62,237 nucleotides of DNA from a virus. Shown here piece by piece: positions 49,214 through 57,688 of this stretch. The stretch is from positions 1 through 62,237 of IMG/VR virus record IMGVR_UViG_3300044940_000392; one strand, 5' to 3'. A program made the translations under genes and the position numbers. A model generated the notes under the pieces. It was not told where the DNA came from and did not search any database. It saw only the letters and a program-made list of their open reading frames with translations. Position 1 is the stretch's first letter. Every line of letters starts with the position of its first letter.

Positions 49214-49262
49214 GGAATATCCGGGATGGTAGAGTAATTTCCACTATCCCGGATATTTTTTT
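49214..49262 (+). terminator. Strong terminator after the SSB candidate
   Basis: AATATCCGGGAT (49216-49227) pairs perfectly with ATCCCGGATATT (49246-49257), 12 bp, with extra inner pairs, then a run of eight T. One of the strongest terminators in the window. It separates the recombination module from the next unit. Confidence 0.9.
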
Positions 49263-49263
49263 T

Positions 49264-49452
49264 ATGGATAAAAGTGTTTATAAAATAAATTTTACCGGAA
49301 GTTTGTATGTCGAAGTTCCTAAAAATAAATATGTGTTGTTAGAAAAAATGGAAGCAACAGAAAAAGGAAAGGATATTTTATTGAATATAGAATTAGAAAA
49401 AAATATAATTCTTAATTTTCAGGAAATTGAATTTCAATATCTAAAAAAATGA
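49264..49452 (+). CDS. Small Lys/Glu-rich protein, unknown
   Basis: 62 residues, alpha/beta, MDKSVYKINFTGSLYVEVPK then charged. It starts inside the T-tract of the terminator. No family. Weak ribosome site lowers confidence. Confidence 0.4.
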   Translation: MDKSVYKINFTGSLYVEVPKNKYVLLEKMEATEKGKDILLNIELEKNIILNFQEIEFQYLKK

Positions 49453-49508
49453 AAGAAAAATTGGTTGAAATATAACTTAAAATTTTTTAATTCGGAGAGT
49501 TTGTAAAA

Positions 49509-50072
49509 ATGACATATTCATCATGTGGATGGGGTTATACAGAAATTCCCCCACTAAGAGTCAGTAGTTATTTATTTATTGAAAAGAAAAGAAACCTTCT
49601 TAATGGAACTGCAATAGGAGTTTTTTCTCAGCCGGGGAAAATTTTATCGTTCCGAATACTATTCGATAACGGCGCGATGGTTAGTAAGGTTCCATTAAAC
49701 TTTATTGGCGAAATTGGTTGTGAACCTTTTTATTTTCCTTACGAAGCTCAAGTGTGGGATTGCTTATCTTACGGAATTTCTTGTCATATTCTTTCGCACG
49801 TTGAAGGATGTACTGTGAAAGTTAATTATAAAGCTGTGAAAACAGAAGCTTCGTACTTATTCACTCTTTCCTTCTGGGGACAAGGGACGTATGCTTCTAA
49901 AGGTGATGAAATAGGATATAAAGATTTACATGTTCTTTCGACTTCAAATGGGCTAATTGCTTATCCAAATACAAACATTGTATGGAATGAAAGTTCTCAT
50001 GTTACCCCGTTTTCATGGGAAAATGCTCCGAAAATAGAAACTTTACAAGAACTTCCTTCTTGTGAATCATAA
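49509..50072 (+). CDS. Beta-rich protein, unknown
   Basis: 187 residues, many aromatic, Ser and Gly residues (MTYSSCGWGYTEIPPLRVSS, LFTLSFWGQGTYASKG), eight Cys. Not recognised; composition is unlike replication enzymes. It ends directly before the glycosylase. Ribosome site GGAGAG lies 10-15 bases before the start. Confidence 0.55.
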   Translation: MTYSSCGWGYTEIPPLRVSSYLFIEKKRNLLNGTAIGVFSQPGKILSFRILFDNGAMVSKVPLNFIGEIGCEPFYFPYEAQVWDCLSYGISCHILSHVEGCTVKVNYKAVKTEASYLFTLSFWGQGTYASKGDEIGYKDLHVLSTSNGLIAYPNTNIVWNESSHVTPFSWENAPKIETLQELPSCES

Positions 50073-50900
50073 ATGAAGAAAATTCAAATAAATATTCCTT
50101 CAGAACCGCAAGAATGGACGTCGCAGGGATTATTAAAAAAACCCGCGGGCTGTAAATTTTGCGCGATGTACGAGAAAGGTCAAAACTTTGTTCCCGATTT
50201 TATTCCAGAAGGTATTAAGCTTCTTTTCGTATTTTCTTCTCCAGAAAAGGATGATATTCTTGACAATCGGCTTTTATCTGGTAATTTGGGATGGTTTAGA
50301 AAAAATAAGCTCATTTATGATCTTGGATTAAAAGATCACGAAGTCGGGTTGTGTTCCATTATCCGCTGTTATCCGGGGAAAGATAAGTTTAATAAACTTT
50401 TTTATCCAGAAAAAGCGATACGTGTATCTTGTGAAAAGTTGTGTCGGCAATATGATTCGAGAAGTTTAATTGCGGGAAATATTATACCCCGCGGCATCAT
50501 AAATTTTGATCCAAATGTTTTCGTACTAACCTTCGGTATTGAAATGTTAACCCAAGGTGCGGCTTTTCAACATTTAATGAAAGCTGATATTAAAAAAGCG
50601 TTGAAAACAATTCCAAACGGAGGGCGTCCCGCAATACTTTTTGGAGAACCCGCGATTAATTTATTTGCCCCGTATTGTTTCGGGCCCGGTCAAGGCGGTG
50701 TAAAAGCTTGGCGCGGCCATATATTTGAAGGATCATGGAAAGATTTATCTATTAAGGATTTGGATATAAAGGAAATTTCTGAACAAGAGAACCCTTTTAG
50801 ACGATGGAAGCCTCAGAAAAAAGGAAAGATTATACCTGTTTTGAAAAAATTTCATAAAGCGGAGAGTAAGAAACCACATAATGATATTAATAAACACTGA
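50073..50900 (+). CDS. Uracil-DNA glycosylase superfamily protein, family-4-like
   Basis: 275 residues. Iron-sulfur-type Cys pattern: C27-x2-C30, C99 (IIRCYP) and C120/C124, as in family 4 UDGs. LLFVFSSPEKDD and the GNLGW segment stand where GE.PG..ED..G.PF.G is expected, so catalytic residues are changed. RCYPGKDKF matches the NVVKCRP.GNR-type block. The protein may bind uracil DNA or a modified base rather than cut it. It is next to dUTPase, which keeps uracil out of DNA. Confidence 0.7.
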   Translation: MKKIQINIPSEPQEWTSQGLLKKPAGCKFCAMYEKGQNFVPDFIPEGIKLLFVFSSPEKDDILDNRLLSGNLGWFRKNKLIYDLGLKDHEVGLCSIIRCYPGKDKFNKLFYPEKAIRVSCEKLCRQYDSRSLIAGNIIPRGIINFDPNVFVLTFGIEMLTQGAAFQHLMKADIKKALKTIPNGGRPAILFGEPAINLFAPYCFGPGQGGVKAWRGHIFEGSWKDLSIKDLDIKEISEQENPFRRWKPQKKGKIIPVLKKFHKAESKKPHNDINKH

Positions 50901-51528
50901 AGAAAAAAAATTAAAAATGTACGAAGCAATTAATGAAGCTGTTCGAGAGTTCGTGATTACAAATTGGGAAAAATTGCCAAAAGATGAAACATCGAAGGAA
51001 GAATGGTATACAATGTTGAATCAAGCGGTTGTTCATGCTGCGAATATTTATAATTGTTTAAGTGCCCGGTTTGTCGAAATTTATAAACTATCCGAAGATG
51101 TTAAAACACCTGTTTATTCAACCGACGGCGCTGCTTGTTTTGACATTCATGCACATCTTCCGCCAGAACAGAAGATTTACATCTACCCCGGCGGCGCAGA
51201 AGTAATTTCTACGGGGTTAATTTTTAAAATTCCCCGCGGATTTTGTATGAAAATTTATTCCCGATCAGGGATGGGTTTTAATGATAATATCTCATTAATC
51301 AACTCCGTAGGAATAATTGACTCGGATTACCGCGGAGAAGTTAAAGTGAAGCTTATCAAAGCATTAAACGGAAGTGATACTGATTATGCTCCTTATTGTA
51401 TTCAAAACGGTGATCGAATTGCGCAAGCTATGATCGTTCCGGTTACGAGAGTTTTGTTTTCAGAACTAAAAGAAAAACCAGAATTAGAAGGAAATAGAAA
51501 GGGCGGGTATGGATCTACAGGAAATTGA
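50881..51528 (+). CDS. dut: dUTP diphosphatase (dUTPase)
   Basis: 215 residues. All five trimeric dUTPase motifs: AACFDI (84-89), YSRSGMG (126-132, the catalytic SRSG), NSVGIIDSDYRGE (141-153), NGDRIAQAMI (176-185) and the C-terminal GGYGSTGN (208-215, P-loop-like). The first 60 residues are an extra helical domain not usual in dUTPases. Hydrolyses dUTP to dUMP, the substrate of ThyX. Overlaps the stop of the UDG-like gene by 20 bases. Confidence 0.9.
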   Translation: MILINTEEKKLKMYEAINEAVREFVITNWEKLPKDETSKEEWYTMLNQAVVHAANIYNCLSARFVEIYKLSEDVKTPVYSTDGAACFDIHAHLPPEQKIYIYPGGAEVISTGLIFKIPRGFCMKIYSRSGMGFNDNISLINSVGIIDSDYRGEVKVKLIKALNGSDTDYAPYCIQNGDRIAQAMIVPVTRVLFSELKEKPELEGNRKGGYGSTGN

Positions 51529-51829
51529 TATTGAAATTAAGAACTTAAAAAAGCTTGAAAAATTCAATAACAGTTTTCCTGAGTTCATATTCAGCGAAGT
51601 CGTTAATGATGTAAATGAACTTTCAAAATTCTTAGCGGAAGCATTTTTACACTACGAGTATTATGATTATAAAAAATCTCTCGTAGAAAATGTACAAACA
51701 TTAATTGGACTACATATGCACGACGCGATTGAAGAATATAATCAACGCGTAATAAACACAAACGCCGATTTTTATGGAAAAGAATCTTTTAAATTAGGAA
51801 ATTTGCATATAGAGACAAAAAATGAATAA
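51509..51829 (+). CDS. Small helical protein, unknown
   Basis: 106 residues, helical, acidic and Lys-rich (IEIKNLKKLEKFNN..., VNELSKFLAEAFLHYEYYDY). It overlaps the dUTPase by 20 bases and the next gene by 8. Function unknown. Confidence 0.55.
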   Translation: MDLQEIDIEIKNLKKLEKFNNSFPEFIFSEVVNDVNELSKFLAEAFLHYEYYDYKKSLVENVQTLIGLHMHDAIEEYNQRVINTNADFYGKESFKLGNLHIETKNE

Positions 51830-52025
51830 AGAATTAATTGAAAAATTTATTAAAAAAGCAGATGCCGCGCTTGATATGAGCATGAAGGTTCTTGAATCAA
51901 TTACTGATCTATTAGAAAAAGAAAACATTAACATCGAGATAACTCAAAGCGAAGATATTGATCGAATATTTTCAGAATATTTCGCTGCAAGGACGGAATT
52001 GAAAGTTGAAGTGAATAAAAATTAA
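51822..52025 (+). CDS. Small helical protein, unknown
   Basis: 67 residues, helix-forming (LIEKFIKKADAALDMSMKVL, then LLEKENINIEITQSED). Last gene before the convergent minus-strand ORF at 52022. Function unknown. Confidence 0.5.
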   Translation: MNKELIEKFIKKADAALDMSMKVLESITDLLEKENINIEITQSEDIDRIFSEYFAARTELKVEVNKN

Positions 52026-52264
52026 TCAAAAAGCTTTTTGGATGCTTTACGCGCATTATTGTAATCTTGTACAGAAATTACACCTAAATTTGAATTACAA
52101 TTCTCAGGAAATATCGCCCCCTTTTCCGGGCATCCAAAAAGCTTTCGGAAAAATTTATCATAATGTTTTTCAAACTCAAACACACGTTGCCTTAAATTAT
52201 CAACTTCAGGCGATTGGCCTTTTAAGAGAAAAAGAGTAAAAAACATTAAGGCAAATTTCCGCAT
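52022..52264 (-). CDS. Small exported protein, possible lysis accessory
   Basis: 80 residues on the minus strand. N-terminal MRKFALMFFTLFLLKGQS is a signal-peptide-like hydrophobic segment. Then charged helix (VDNLRQRVFEFEKHYDKFF) and two Cys (FGCPEK, ENCNS). No lipobox is evident. A signal peptide plus coiled coil is what outer or unimolecular spanins have, but that is speculation. It is the second lone minus-strand gene in the early arm. Weak ribosome site. Confidence 0.4.
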   Translation of the reverse strand: MRKFALMFFTLFLLKGQSPEVDNLRQRVFEFEKHYDKFFRKLFGCPEKGAIFPENCNSNLGVISVQDYNNARKASKKLFD

Positions 52265-52300
52265 TATATTTATATTTTAACGTAAAAAAAGGAGAAGAAA

Positions 52301-52723
52301 ATGTTGCAGTACTATGATTATGAAAATGTTCGGATTTTTAACGAAACATATTACTTACAGAAAGAAGAGTGTTTTCATTTAGAGTATTTTTATAAACAAA
52401 TCCAGCCGCAAAAAATAGAAAATTTAAGCGAATTTGTCGGTAATATGATCGTAAAAGGTATTTCGTCAATTAAATTAACCAATTCTTCTGTATTAGTTTC
52501 TGGTATACGATTTGATGAATCATATTATTCTGATTCAGCAAAGCCAGTTATTGTAGTTTATTATCTTAAGACATTAAGTTTAAAAGAAATTGAACAATAT
52601 GAAAACTGGAAAGAAAAAGAGAAAAAAAATAAAAAGAAACTGAAACAAGAGCTTAAACAAAAGCAACAAGAAGAAGAATATAATTTATATCTCGAATTAA
52701 AGAAAAAGTATGAAACAAAGTAA
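52301..52723 (+). CDS. Protein with Lys/Glu/Gln-rich coiled-coil tail
   Basis: 140 residues. Globular first 100, then a charged Lys/Glu/Gln run to the end. Overlaps the DNA polymerase start by 14 bases with ATGAAAC. AAGGAG lies before the start. Function unknown; placement suggests a polymerase partner. Confidence 0.55.
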   Translation: MLQYYDYENVRIFNETYYLQKEECFHLEYFYKQIQPQKIENLSEFVGNMIVKGISSIKLTNSSVLVSGIRFDESYYSDSAKPVIVVYYLKTLSLKEIEQYENWKEKEKKNKKKLKQELKQKQQEEEYNLYLELKKKYETK

Positions 52724-54797
52724 AATAGCCATCCCCGGCTTAACTGAAGTTCAACCGAGTTTGTTTTGTAATGAAATTCCTGAGGTTAAATTTCACGATA
52801 AATTCCCTGAAGTTAAAACTTCTGAAAAAGATTTTATAAAACTTTTGGAAGAATTTGATCCCACATTTGGTTTAGGATTAGATTACGAATTTGATGTAGA
52901 TACATATAAACCGACAATTATTGGAATTGCAGATAAAAACTACGCAGTATCTATTCCGGCGAATGATATTTTATTGAAACAAGCATATGATGCAATTAAT
53001 GATAAAAAATCCCGTTTCGTTGGATATTCAATTTTCGGCGCGGAAAAGCCTATAGTAGATAATATATTGAATACTGAGACTCCCTTAGAAATATGGGACG
53101 ACGGATTGAGGAGTTTTTATCTAGCGAATTCCATTTTATGTAAATCGCCGGGTAAAGAGGAGAATGACGAAGGCGGGTCCCTTGGTTTCATGGGATTGAA
53201 TACCGCAGCGATGTTTTATCTGAATATACCAGTTTGGAAAATTTGTCGCGGTAATAATTGTTATGGGCCATGTCCTTATCATCAGGTATTTGAATACAAC
53301 GGTGTCGATGCTTGGGCCGGATTACTTGTACACAATGCCGCGATTGCCGATTTTTTGAAAAAGGGAGGAGAATATAAGACATATTTACGAAAACTGAATT
53401 ACGCATACATTTGCTGGAAAAAACAGAATAAAGGAATTTATATAGACAAAAAACAAGTGCTTGAAGTTGAAAAAGTACTTGAAGAAAAGAAAAATTCACT
53501 ATTTAAAGATCAAGATGTAAACCCCGGCTCTCCCGTTCAGATTATCAATAAAGCGAAAAGTTTGAATTATAAACTTGAAAAAACAGATATTAAAACCGTA
53601 CAGAAAAGTTTAGAAAAAGAACTTCGGTCCATGGGTTATGGATCAATTCAAGATTTTGAATCAATTCACGGAGAAGGACAAGAAGATTTTGACCCTGAAT
53701 TTGTTGCTAAAAAGATTGAAAAATTTGATGTGAAGAACGCCGAAATTGCGGCGTTTTTTTATAGATTGTATAAGTACAAAAAAACTGGAAAGGGGACTAA
53801 ATCATGGTTTGATGAGAAATATTTTAAACGACTAAATGTCCTAAACCCGCGCTTTAACGATACCGGATCATCTCTCGGAAGATTATCATCAAGTAAGCCG
53901 AATTTTCAAAACGTACCCCGGACGGGATTCGGAGAAGAGATTCGGAAATGTATTGTATCTCCACCCGGTTTTGATATTATTAAAGCCGACTTTTCAAATC
54001 TCGAATTACGAATTATTCTCTGGAAAGCCGGGTTCGATATTAAGACGATTCTTAAACACGATCCATTTCAATGGTTGGTTGACAACTCGAATGATCTGTT
54101 TAATCAAGTCGCGGTGAAAATGAATACCGGATTTTCGGCCCGCGATTGGGCTAAAAGTGTTTCGCATGCGAGTAATCTTTTAGAAGGATTTACATTATTA
54201 TCGCCGAGGGATTTAATCAAACCGCAAACGGAGAAGTTAATAAAAAACGGGGCGCTGCGGGTTTTTCATGACTGGCAATTCCGGGGTAAAACTGTTGCAT
54301 TTACTGGCGCAAATCTAGCGGAAAGACTTTTAGGAAGTAAGACTGAAGTCAATCGAAAAGCAATGCTGGAAATGCAATGGGATATTTATTTCAAATCTTT
54401 TCCGATTCTGAATGATTTTCATAGAAAACTTTTAAATGAAATAGAAAATGAAACTATTTTTCATATACCCGGCGGTATGGTCTTAGACTTATATGGGCCG
54501 GATTTGGATGATGCTAAAATCAGCGCGGCGGCAGTAGGGCAGGGAGGGGGTGCGGCCTTCACACAAGAGGCGGAGACGCGGCTAGTTGACCACATCGGCG
54601 ACGTGCCGTTTGCGACAGTTCATGATGATATGAATTTTTATTTTGCCGAAAGTATGAGTGATGAGAAAATCCTGGATATAATGAGAATAATAGTGGAACC
54701 GAGTACACTATTACCTAGTATGATCTGCCCAGCTAAAGTATTACGGGGCAAGAATTGGAAGGAATCAGATATGAAATTATTAGGGAAAATTTACTAA
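52710..54797 (+). CDS. polA: Family A DNA polymerase with Cys-rich insert
   Basis: 695 residues. Exonuclease domain: exo I LDYEFD (D58, E60), exo III YNGVDA (D200); exo II region VGYSIFGAEKP lacks the expected Asp, so proofreading may be weak. A Cys/His cluster C179...C184...C188..H191 (ICRGNNCYGPCPYH) lies just before exo III. Polymerase domain: GRLSSSKPNFQNVP (390-403), motif A DFSNLELRI (D427), motif B RDWAKSVSHASNLLEG (R478, K482) and motif C VHDDM (D639, D640). At the E. coli positions Phe762 and Tyr766 it has His and Leu. Replicative polymerase of the phage. Confidence 0.85.
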   Translation: MKQSKIAIPGLTEVQPSLFCNEIPEVKFHDKFPEVKTSEKDFIKLLEEFDPTFGLGLDYEFDVDTYKPTIIGIADKNYAVSIPANDILLKQAYDAINDKKSRFVGYSIFGAEKPIVDNILNTETPLEIWDDGLRSFYLANSILCKSPGKEENDEGGSLGFMGLNTAAMFYLNIPVWKICRGNNCYGPCPYHQVFEYNGVDAWAGLLVHNAAIADFLKKGGEYKTYLRKLNYAYICWKKQNKGIYIDKKQVLEVEKVLEEKKNSLFKDQDVNPGSPVQIINKAKSLNYKLEKTDIKTVQKSLEKELRSMGYGSIQDFESIHGEGQEDFDPEFVAKKIEKFDVKNAEIAAFFYRLYKYKKTGKGTKSWFDEKYFKRLNVLNPRFNDTGSSLGRLSSSKPNFQNVPRTGFGEEIRKCIVSPPGFDIIKADFSNLELRIILWKAGFDIKTILKHDPFQWLVDNSNDLFNQVAVKMNTGFSARDWAKSVSHASNLLEGFTLLSPRDLIKPQTEKLIKNGALRVFHDWQFRGKTVAFTGANLAERLLGSKTEVNRKAMLEMQWDIYFKSFPILNDFHRKLLNEIENETIFHIPGGMVLDLYGPDLDDAKISAAAVGQGGGAAFTQEAETRLVDHIGDVPFATVHDDMNFYFAESMSDEKILDIMRIIVEPSTLLPSMICPAKVLRGKNWKESDMKLLGKIY

Positions 54798-54798
54798 A

Positions 54799-54906
54799 AT
54801 GTCAAGATTAAAATTTTTAAGTGTATTTTTTAATGGAAACAGTGTTACTTTCTTATTTGATACCCCGGAAGAATCTGTTGTTACAGCAACAACTTTAGGA
54901 GTTTAA
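54799..54906 (+). CDS. 35-residue peptide
   Basis: MSRLKFLSVFFNGNSVTFLF...; ends TAATG overlapping the next ATG. Begins one base after the polymerase stop. Unknown. Confidence 0.4.
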   Translation: MSRLKFLSVFFNGNSVTFLFDTPEESVVTATTLGV

Positions 54907-55202
54907 TGAGAAATAAAGACATCAAGTATTCAGATAAAGAAGTCGCGATTTTATTAAATAATCTTGTCATCGCGCAACGGCATGTAATTCAAAATTTATC
55001 TACTGCGCGGGTCACAAGATTACGGGAATATACAAGCGCGTTAATCGAACCTTGTTTTGAACACATAAATGAAGGTTTATTAACAAAAGACGAAGCGTGC
55101 TTTATTATTACTTCCGCAGCGCTGCTTTTATTTATGAAAACAAAAAAAATCACAAAAATGCCCTCTGAAAAGATTGCGAGGAATGTAGTTGAAGATAATT
55201 AA
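54906..55202 (+). CDS. Small helical protein, unknown
   Basis: 98 residues, helical, basic (DKEVAILLNNLVIAQRHVIQNL). Overlaps the next gene by 14 bases. No motif recognised. Confidence 0.55.
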   Translation: MRNKDIKYSDKEVAILLNNLVIAQRHVIQNLSTARVTRLREYTSALIEPCFEHINEGLLTKDEACFIITSAALLLFMKTKKITKMPSEKIARNVVEDN

Positions 55203-55971
55203 ACATCCATTAAAAAATGAAACAACCATGGTTTCTATTGGTTGTTTGCATTTAGGAAAAGAAGATCCGTATTTATATAATTTATTTCTTCAATATATTG
55301 AAAAAATTAAGCCTGATATTGTTTTATCCGGCGGCGATTTGACTGATGCGTCGGAATTTCGCAGTTCAGCAAAAGTTTCTGATGTTCAAATAAAACGGGC
55401 TATAGAAAGAGATAAGAAATATACAAGAGATTTTTGTAATAATGTTTTTCAATTTGGAGGTCCGAGTGTTAAATTTTTATATTTAATTCAAGGAAATCAT
55501 GAATTACGTTATCGACGAATGGCGGAAAGTAAAGAATTATTCAGAAATGAATTATCCCGCGAAACGTTTAAAAAAGAATGGATTAATCCAAAAGCAAAAA
55601 TTATCTGGGATTATCCGGACGGTGAAATTTTACAAATTGGAAAGTGTAAATTCATTCATGGACGTTGGTATTCAAAAAATCATTTGAAACAACATTATGA
55701 TGCTTATGGTTCGAATACTTTTTACTGGCATACACATCATTTATCAAGTAATTCATTCACTCATGCTAAAAATAAATCCGCGGATATTGTAGCTACTCTT
55801 GGTTGTGGAGAAAAACTGCTGCCTGATTGGATGGTGGGTAAGCCTCACGATTGGGTTAACTGTTTCCAACAGTGGTATTTTGATAAGAAAGGAAATTATC
55901 ACATGTATAACATTGTGTATCATCAAGATCGAAAAATTATTTGTCCGGACGGAGAGGTTTTAACTGTATGA
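55189..55971 (+). CDS. Calcineurin-like metallophosphatase with a changed first motif
   Basis: 260 residues. GGDLTD (D50), IQGNHE (N103, H104), a middle IHGRW (H157) and WHTHH.SS..F (H181, H183) are the usual metal ligands. But the first motif, normally D-x-H, reads IGCLHLG: C19 replaces Asp, with H21 kept. Activity is therefore uncertain, or the metal set differs. The family includes phage nucleases and phosphatases. It overlaps its neighbours by 14 and 4 bases. Confidence 0.8.
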   Translation: MKIIKHPLKNETTMVSIGCLHLGKEDPYLYNLFLQYIEKIKPDIVLSGGDLTDASEFRSSAKVSDVQIKRAIERDKKYTRDFCNNVFQFGGPSVKFLYLIQGNHELRYRRMAESKELFRNELSRETFKKEWINPKAKIIWDYPDGEILQIGKCKFIHGRWYSKNHLKQHYDAYGSNTFYWHTHHLSSNSFTHAKNKSADIVATLGCGEKLLPDWMVGKPHDWVNCFQQWYFDKKGNYHMYNIVYHQDRKIICPDGEVLTV

Positions 55972-56210
55972 GTATTGAAAATAAAGTTCTTCATTATGAA
56001 AATGATTATTTTCCCTTTTGTGAATCATTCCTAGATGAGCTGGAAAATCCAGAGGAACCGGGTAGCTGTTTTGCAATTAGATCATATTCAAATGATGAAT
56101 TAGAAGTAGAAACATTTGCATTAATCGCGTACGGGAAGTATGCAAAATTTTGTCGACAAGTACTAGAACCACTATTAATTGAGGAGTCAAAGAAAAATAA
56201 TGAACAATAA
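55968..56210 (+). CDS. Small acidic protein, unknown
   Basis: 80 residues from ATG at 55968 (ATGA overlap with the metallophosphatase stop). Acidic and aromatic; no family. Overlaps the next gene by 11 bases. Confidence 0.55.
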   Translation: MSIENKVLHYENDYFPFCESFLDELENPEEPGSCFAIRSYSNDELEVETFALIAYGKYAKFCRQVLEPLLIEESKKNNEQ

Positions 56211-56685
56211 TCAATCAGAAGTTTCACAAAAGCGCGATCCGCGCCCGTTTTATATGGGTTTGCCTCTGGAGGTTTTTAGCCGAATCGCCGAGACATATCA
56301 AGAAGGTGTTATTAAATACGACAGCAGCGCGTGGGAGCGATTTTATCAAAAAAAAGCGCATCCCGAAGATTTTCTGAAGATGTTTGACCATGCGGTTAAG
56401 CATATTTTTGAAGCCTATGACGAAATTGTAAACGGAAAGATTCACAATGGTCTGGAAGATAATCTTGCACATGCTGTGGTGAATTTATGTATGATTATGT
56501 GGGCAACGGAAAATGGGATGCTTCCGAATAAATTGAAAGTAATGAATGTAATCCCCGATTTAATGAATGAAAGTTTCGCTGATCAAGAAGAGGAGACAGA
56601 AAAAGAAAGTATTGATGAAAAATCAGAAGAAAAAAATGAGACTCCCACTACAAAGTTATTAAAAATTTTTGGAGCTTTGAAGTAA
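56200..56685 (+). CDS. dATP/dGTP pyrophosphohydrolase-like protein (DUF5664)
   Basis: 161 residues from ATG at 56200. The helical block A.TYQEGVIKYD...W..F, FDHAVKHIFEA, and LEDNLAHAVVNLCMIMWA, with D/H/E spaced as metal ligands, matches DUF5664-type enzymes that hydrolyse dATP/dGTP. The C-terminal 45 residues are an acidic extension. In this genome it may balance the purine pool. No PurZ, so this is not a diaminopurine phage. Ribosome site is weak; overlap with the previous gene suggests coupling. Confidence 0.7.
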   Translation: MNNNQSEVSQKRDPRPFYMGLPLEVFSRIAETYQEGVIKYDSSAWERFYQKKAHPEDFLKMFDHAVKHIFEAYDEIVNGKIHNGLEDNLAHAVVNLCMIMWATENGMLPNKLKVMNVIPDLMNESFADQEEETEKESIDEKSEEKNETPTTKLLKIFGALK

Positions 56686-56737
56686 TAAATTATTGAATTA
56701 ATTTACTGTACTATTTTTTTAATAGGAGAATAACGAT

Positions 56738-57688
56738 ATTGCTGTTAAAGCTGCACGATTATTCGAATTATTGAATCGACCAATTCAAACAGCCCCTTGC
56801 TGGATTGAGCCGGGGATTTTACCGAAAAACGGGCTTTGCGTAGTCGGCGGCGAAGCTAAAATCGGGAAAACTTTCAATATATTTTCAGGATATGCAAAAG
56901 CATTGGCATGTCAAGAGAATTTATATGAAAACCCAGAATGGATTGTACCGCAAGCTTGTAAAGTTCTCGTAATTGAACAAGAACTTGGGGAATATATTCT
57001 CCAAAAGCGCGTTCAGGCGATGTATAAAAATTCAAATCTTAAGTATTATTCTGATAATCTATGGGCAATTTCAAAAGAACCGGAATTAAAACTAGATCTT
57101 GCGTTGGAAAAAATTAAAAAACAACTGGATATTATCCAACCCAATGTTTTAATTCTCGACCCAATCAGTAATTTTCACTCTGGTAATGAAAACGCCGCAC
57201 AAGAGGTAGAGTTTTTAATCAATCAGTTAAAACTTCTTCTTCGAGATTATAGAGAGTTAGATTTGTCAATTATTTTTACACACCATTTCGGTAAACCCCC
57301 GGCGGCACAATTCGCAGACGAAGTTGATAGGTTGTCTCCGTATGCTTTTCGCGGAAGTTCAAAATGGTATGATGCTGTAGACACAGCACATACGATAATT
57401 AAAACAAAAACTTTCAATCGAAAAGAAGGTAACGATACATTCATTGGATGGCAAATGAAAAATCGCTTTACCTTACGAGCTTCTGAATGTCCGCCCGATT
57501 TTTATACGGAGTTTAATAAAAATAACGATCAAAGAGTTATCTTTTCACATTATCAAGGCCAGCCCGCGCCAGGTAAGACTGTTAAAATCTATGAACAAAA
57601 ACCCGTTAAGGTTATTGATTCGGCGGCGAAACAAGCTGTTCTTGCGAAGCCGGGGGAGGAAAACCTACTCCTTCAGAACCTTGATTAA
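56738..57688 (+). CDS. RepA-like (AAA_25) helicase, probable AUU start
   Basis: 316 residues if translation begins at ATT at 56738. AGGAG (56724-56728) sits nine bases before it, and the residues between 56738 and the next candidate TTG at 56771 (AVKAARLFELLNRP) extend the family's helical N-terminus. Counting from 56771: Walker A GGEAKIGKT (26-34), VLVIEQE (65-71), Walker B VLILDP (126-131) and THHFGK (170-175), the RecA-fold set of RepA-like hexameric helicases. It probably unwinds DNA for the family A polymerase. No primase was found. The last 77 bases overlap the opposing ejection gene. Confidence 0.75.
   Translation: MAVKAARLFELLNRPIQTAPCWIEPGILPKNGLCVVGGEAKIGKTFNIFSGYAKALACQENLYENPEWIVPQACKVLVIEQELGEYILQKRVQAMYKNSNLKYYSDNLWAISKEPELKLDLALEKIKKQLDIIQPNVLILDPISNFHSGNENAAQEVEFLINQLKLLLRDYRELDLSIIFTHHFGKPPAAQFADEVDRLSPYAFRGSSKWYDAVDTAHTIIKTKTFNRKEGNDTFIGWQMKNRFTLRASECPPDFYTEFNKNNDQRVIFSHYQGQPAPGKTVKIYEQKPVKVIDSAAKQAVLAKPGEENLLLQNLD

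Noticed and set aside
56200-56685. Sign of a diaminopurine (Z) genome
   Set aside because: A dATP/dGTP hydrolase-like gene is present, but no PurZ and no DatZ were recognised.
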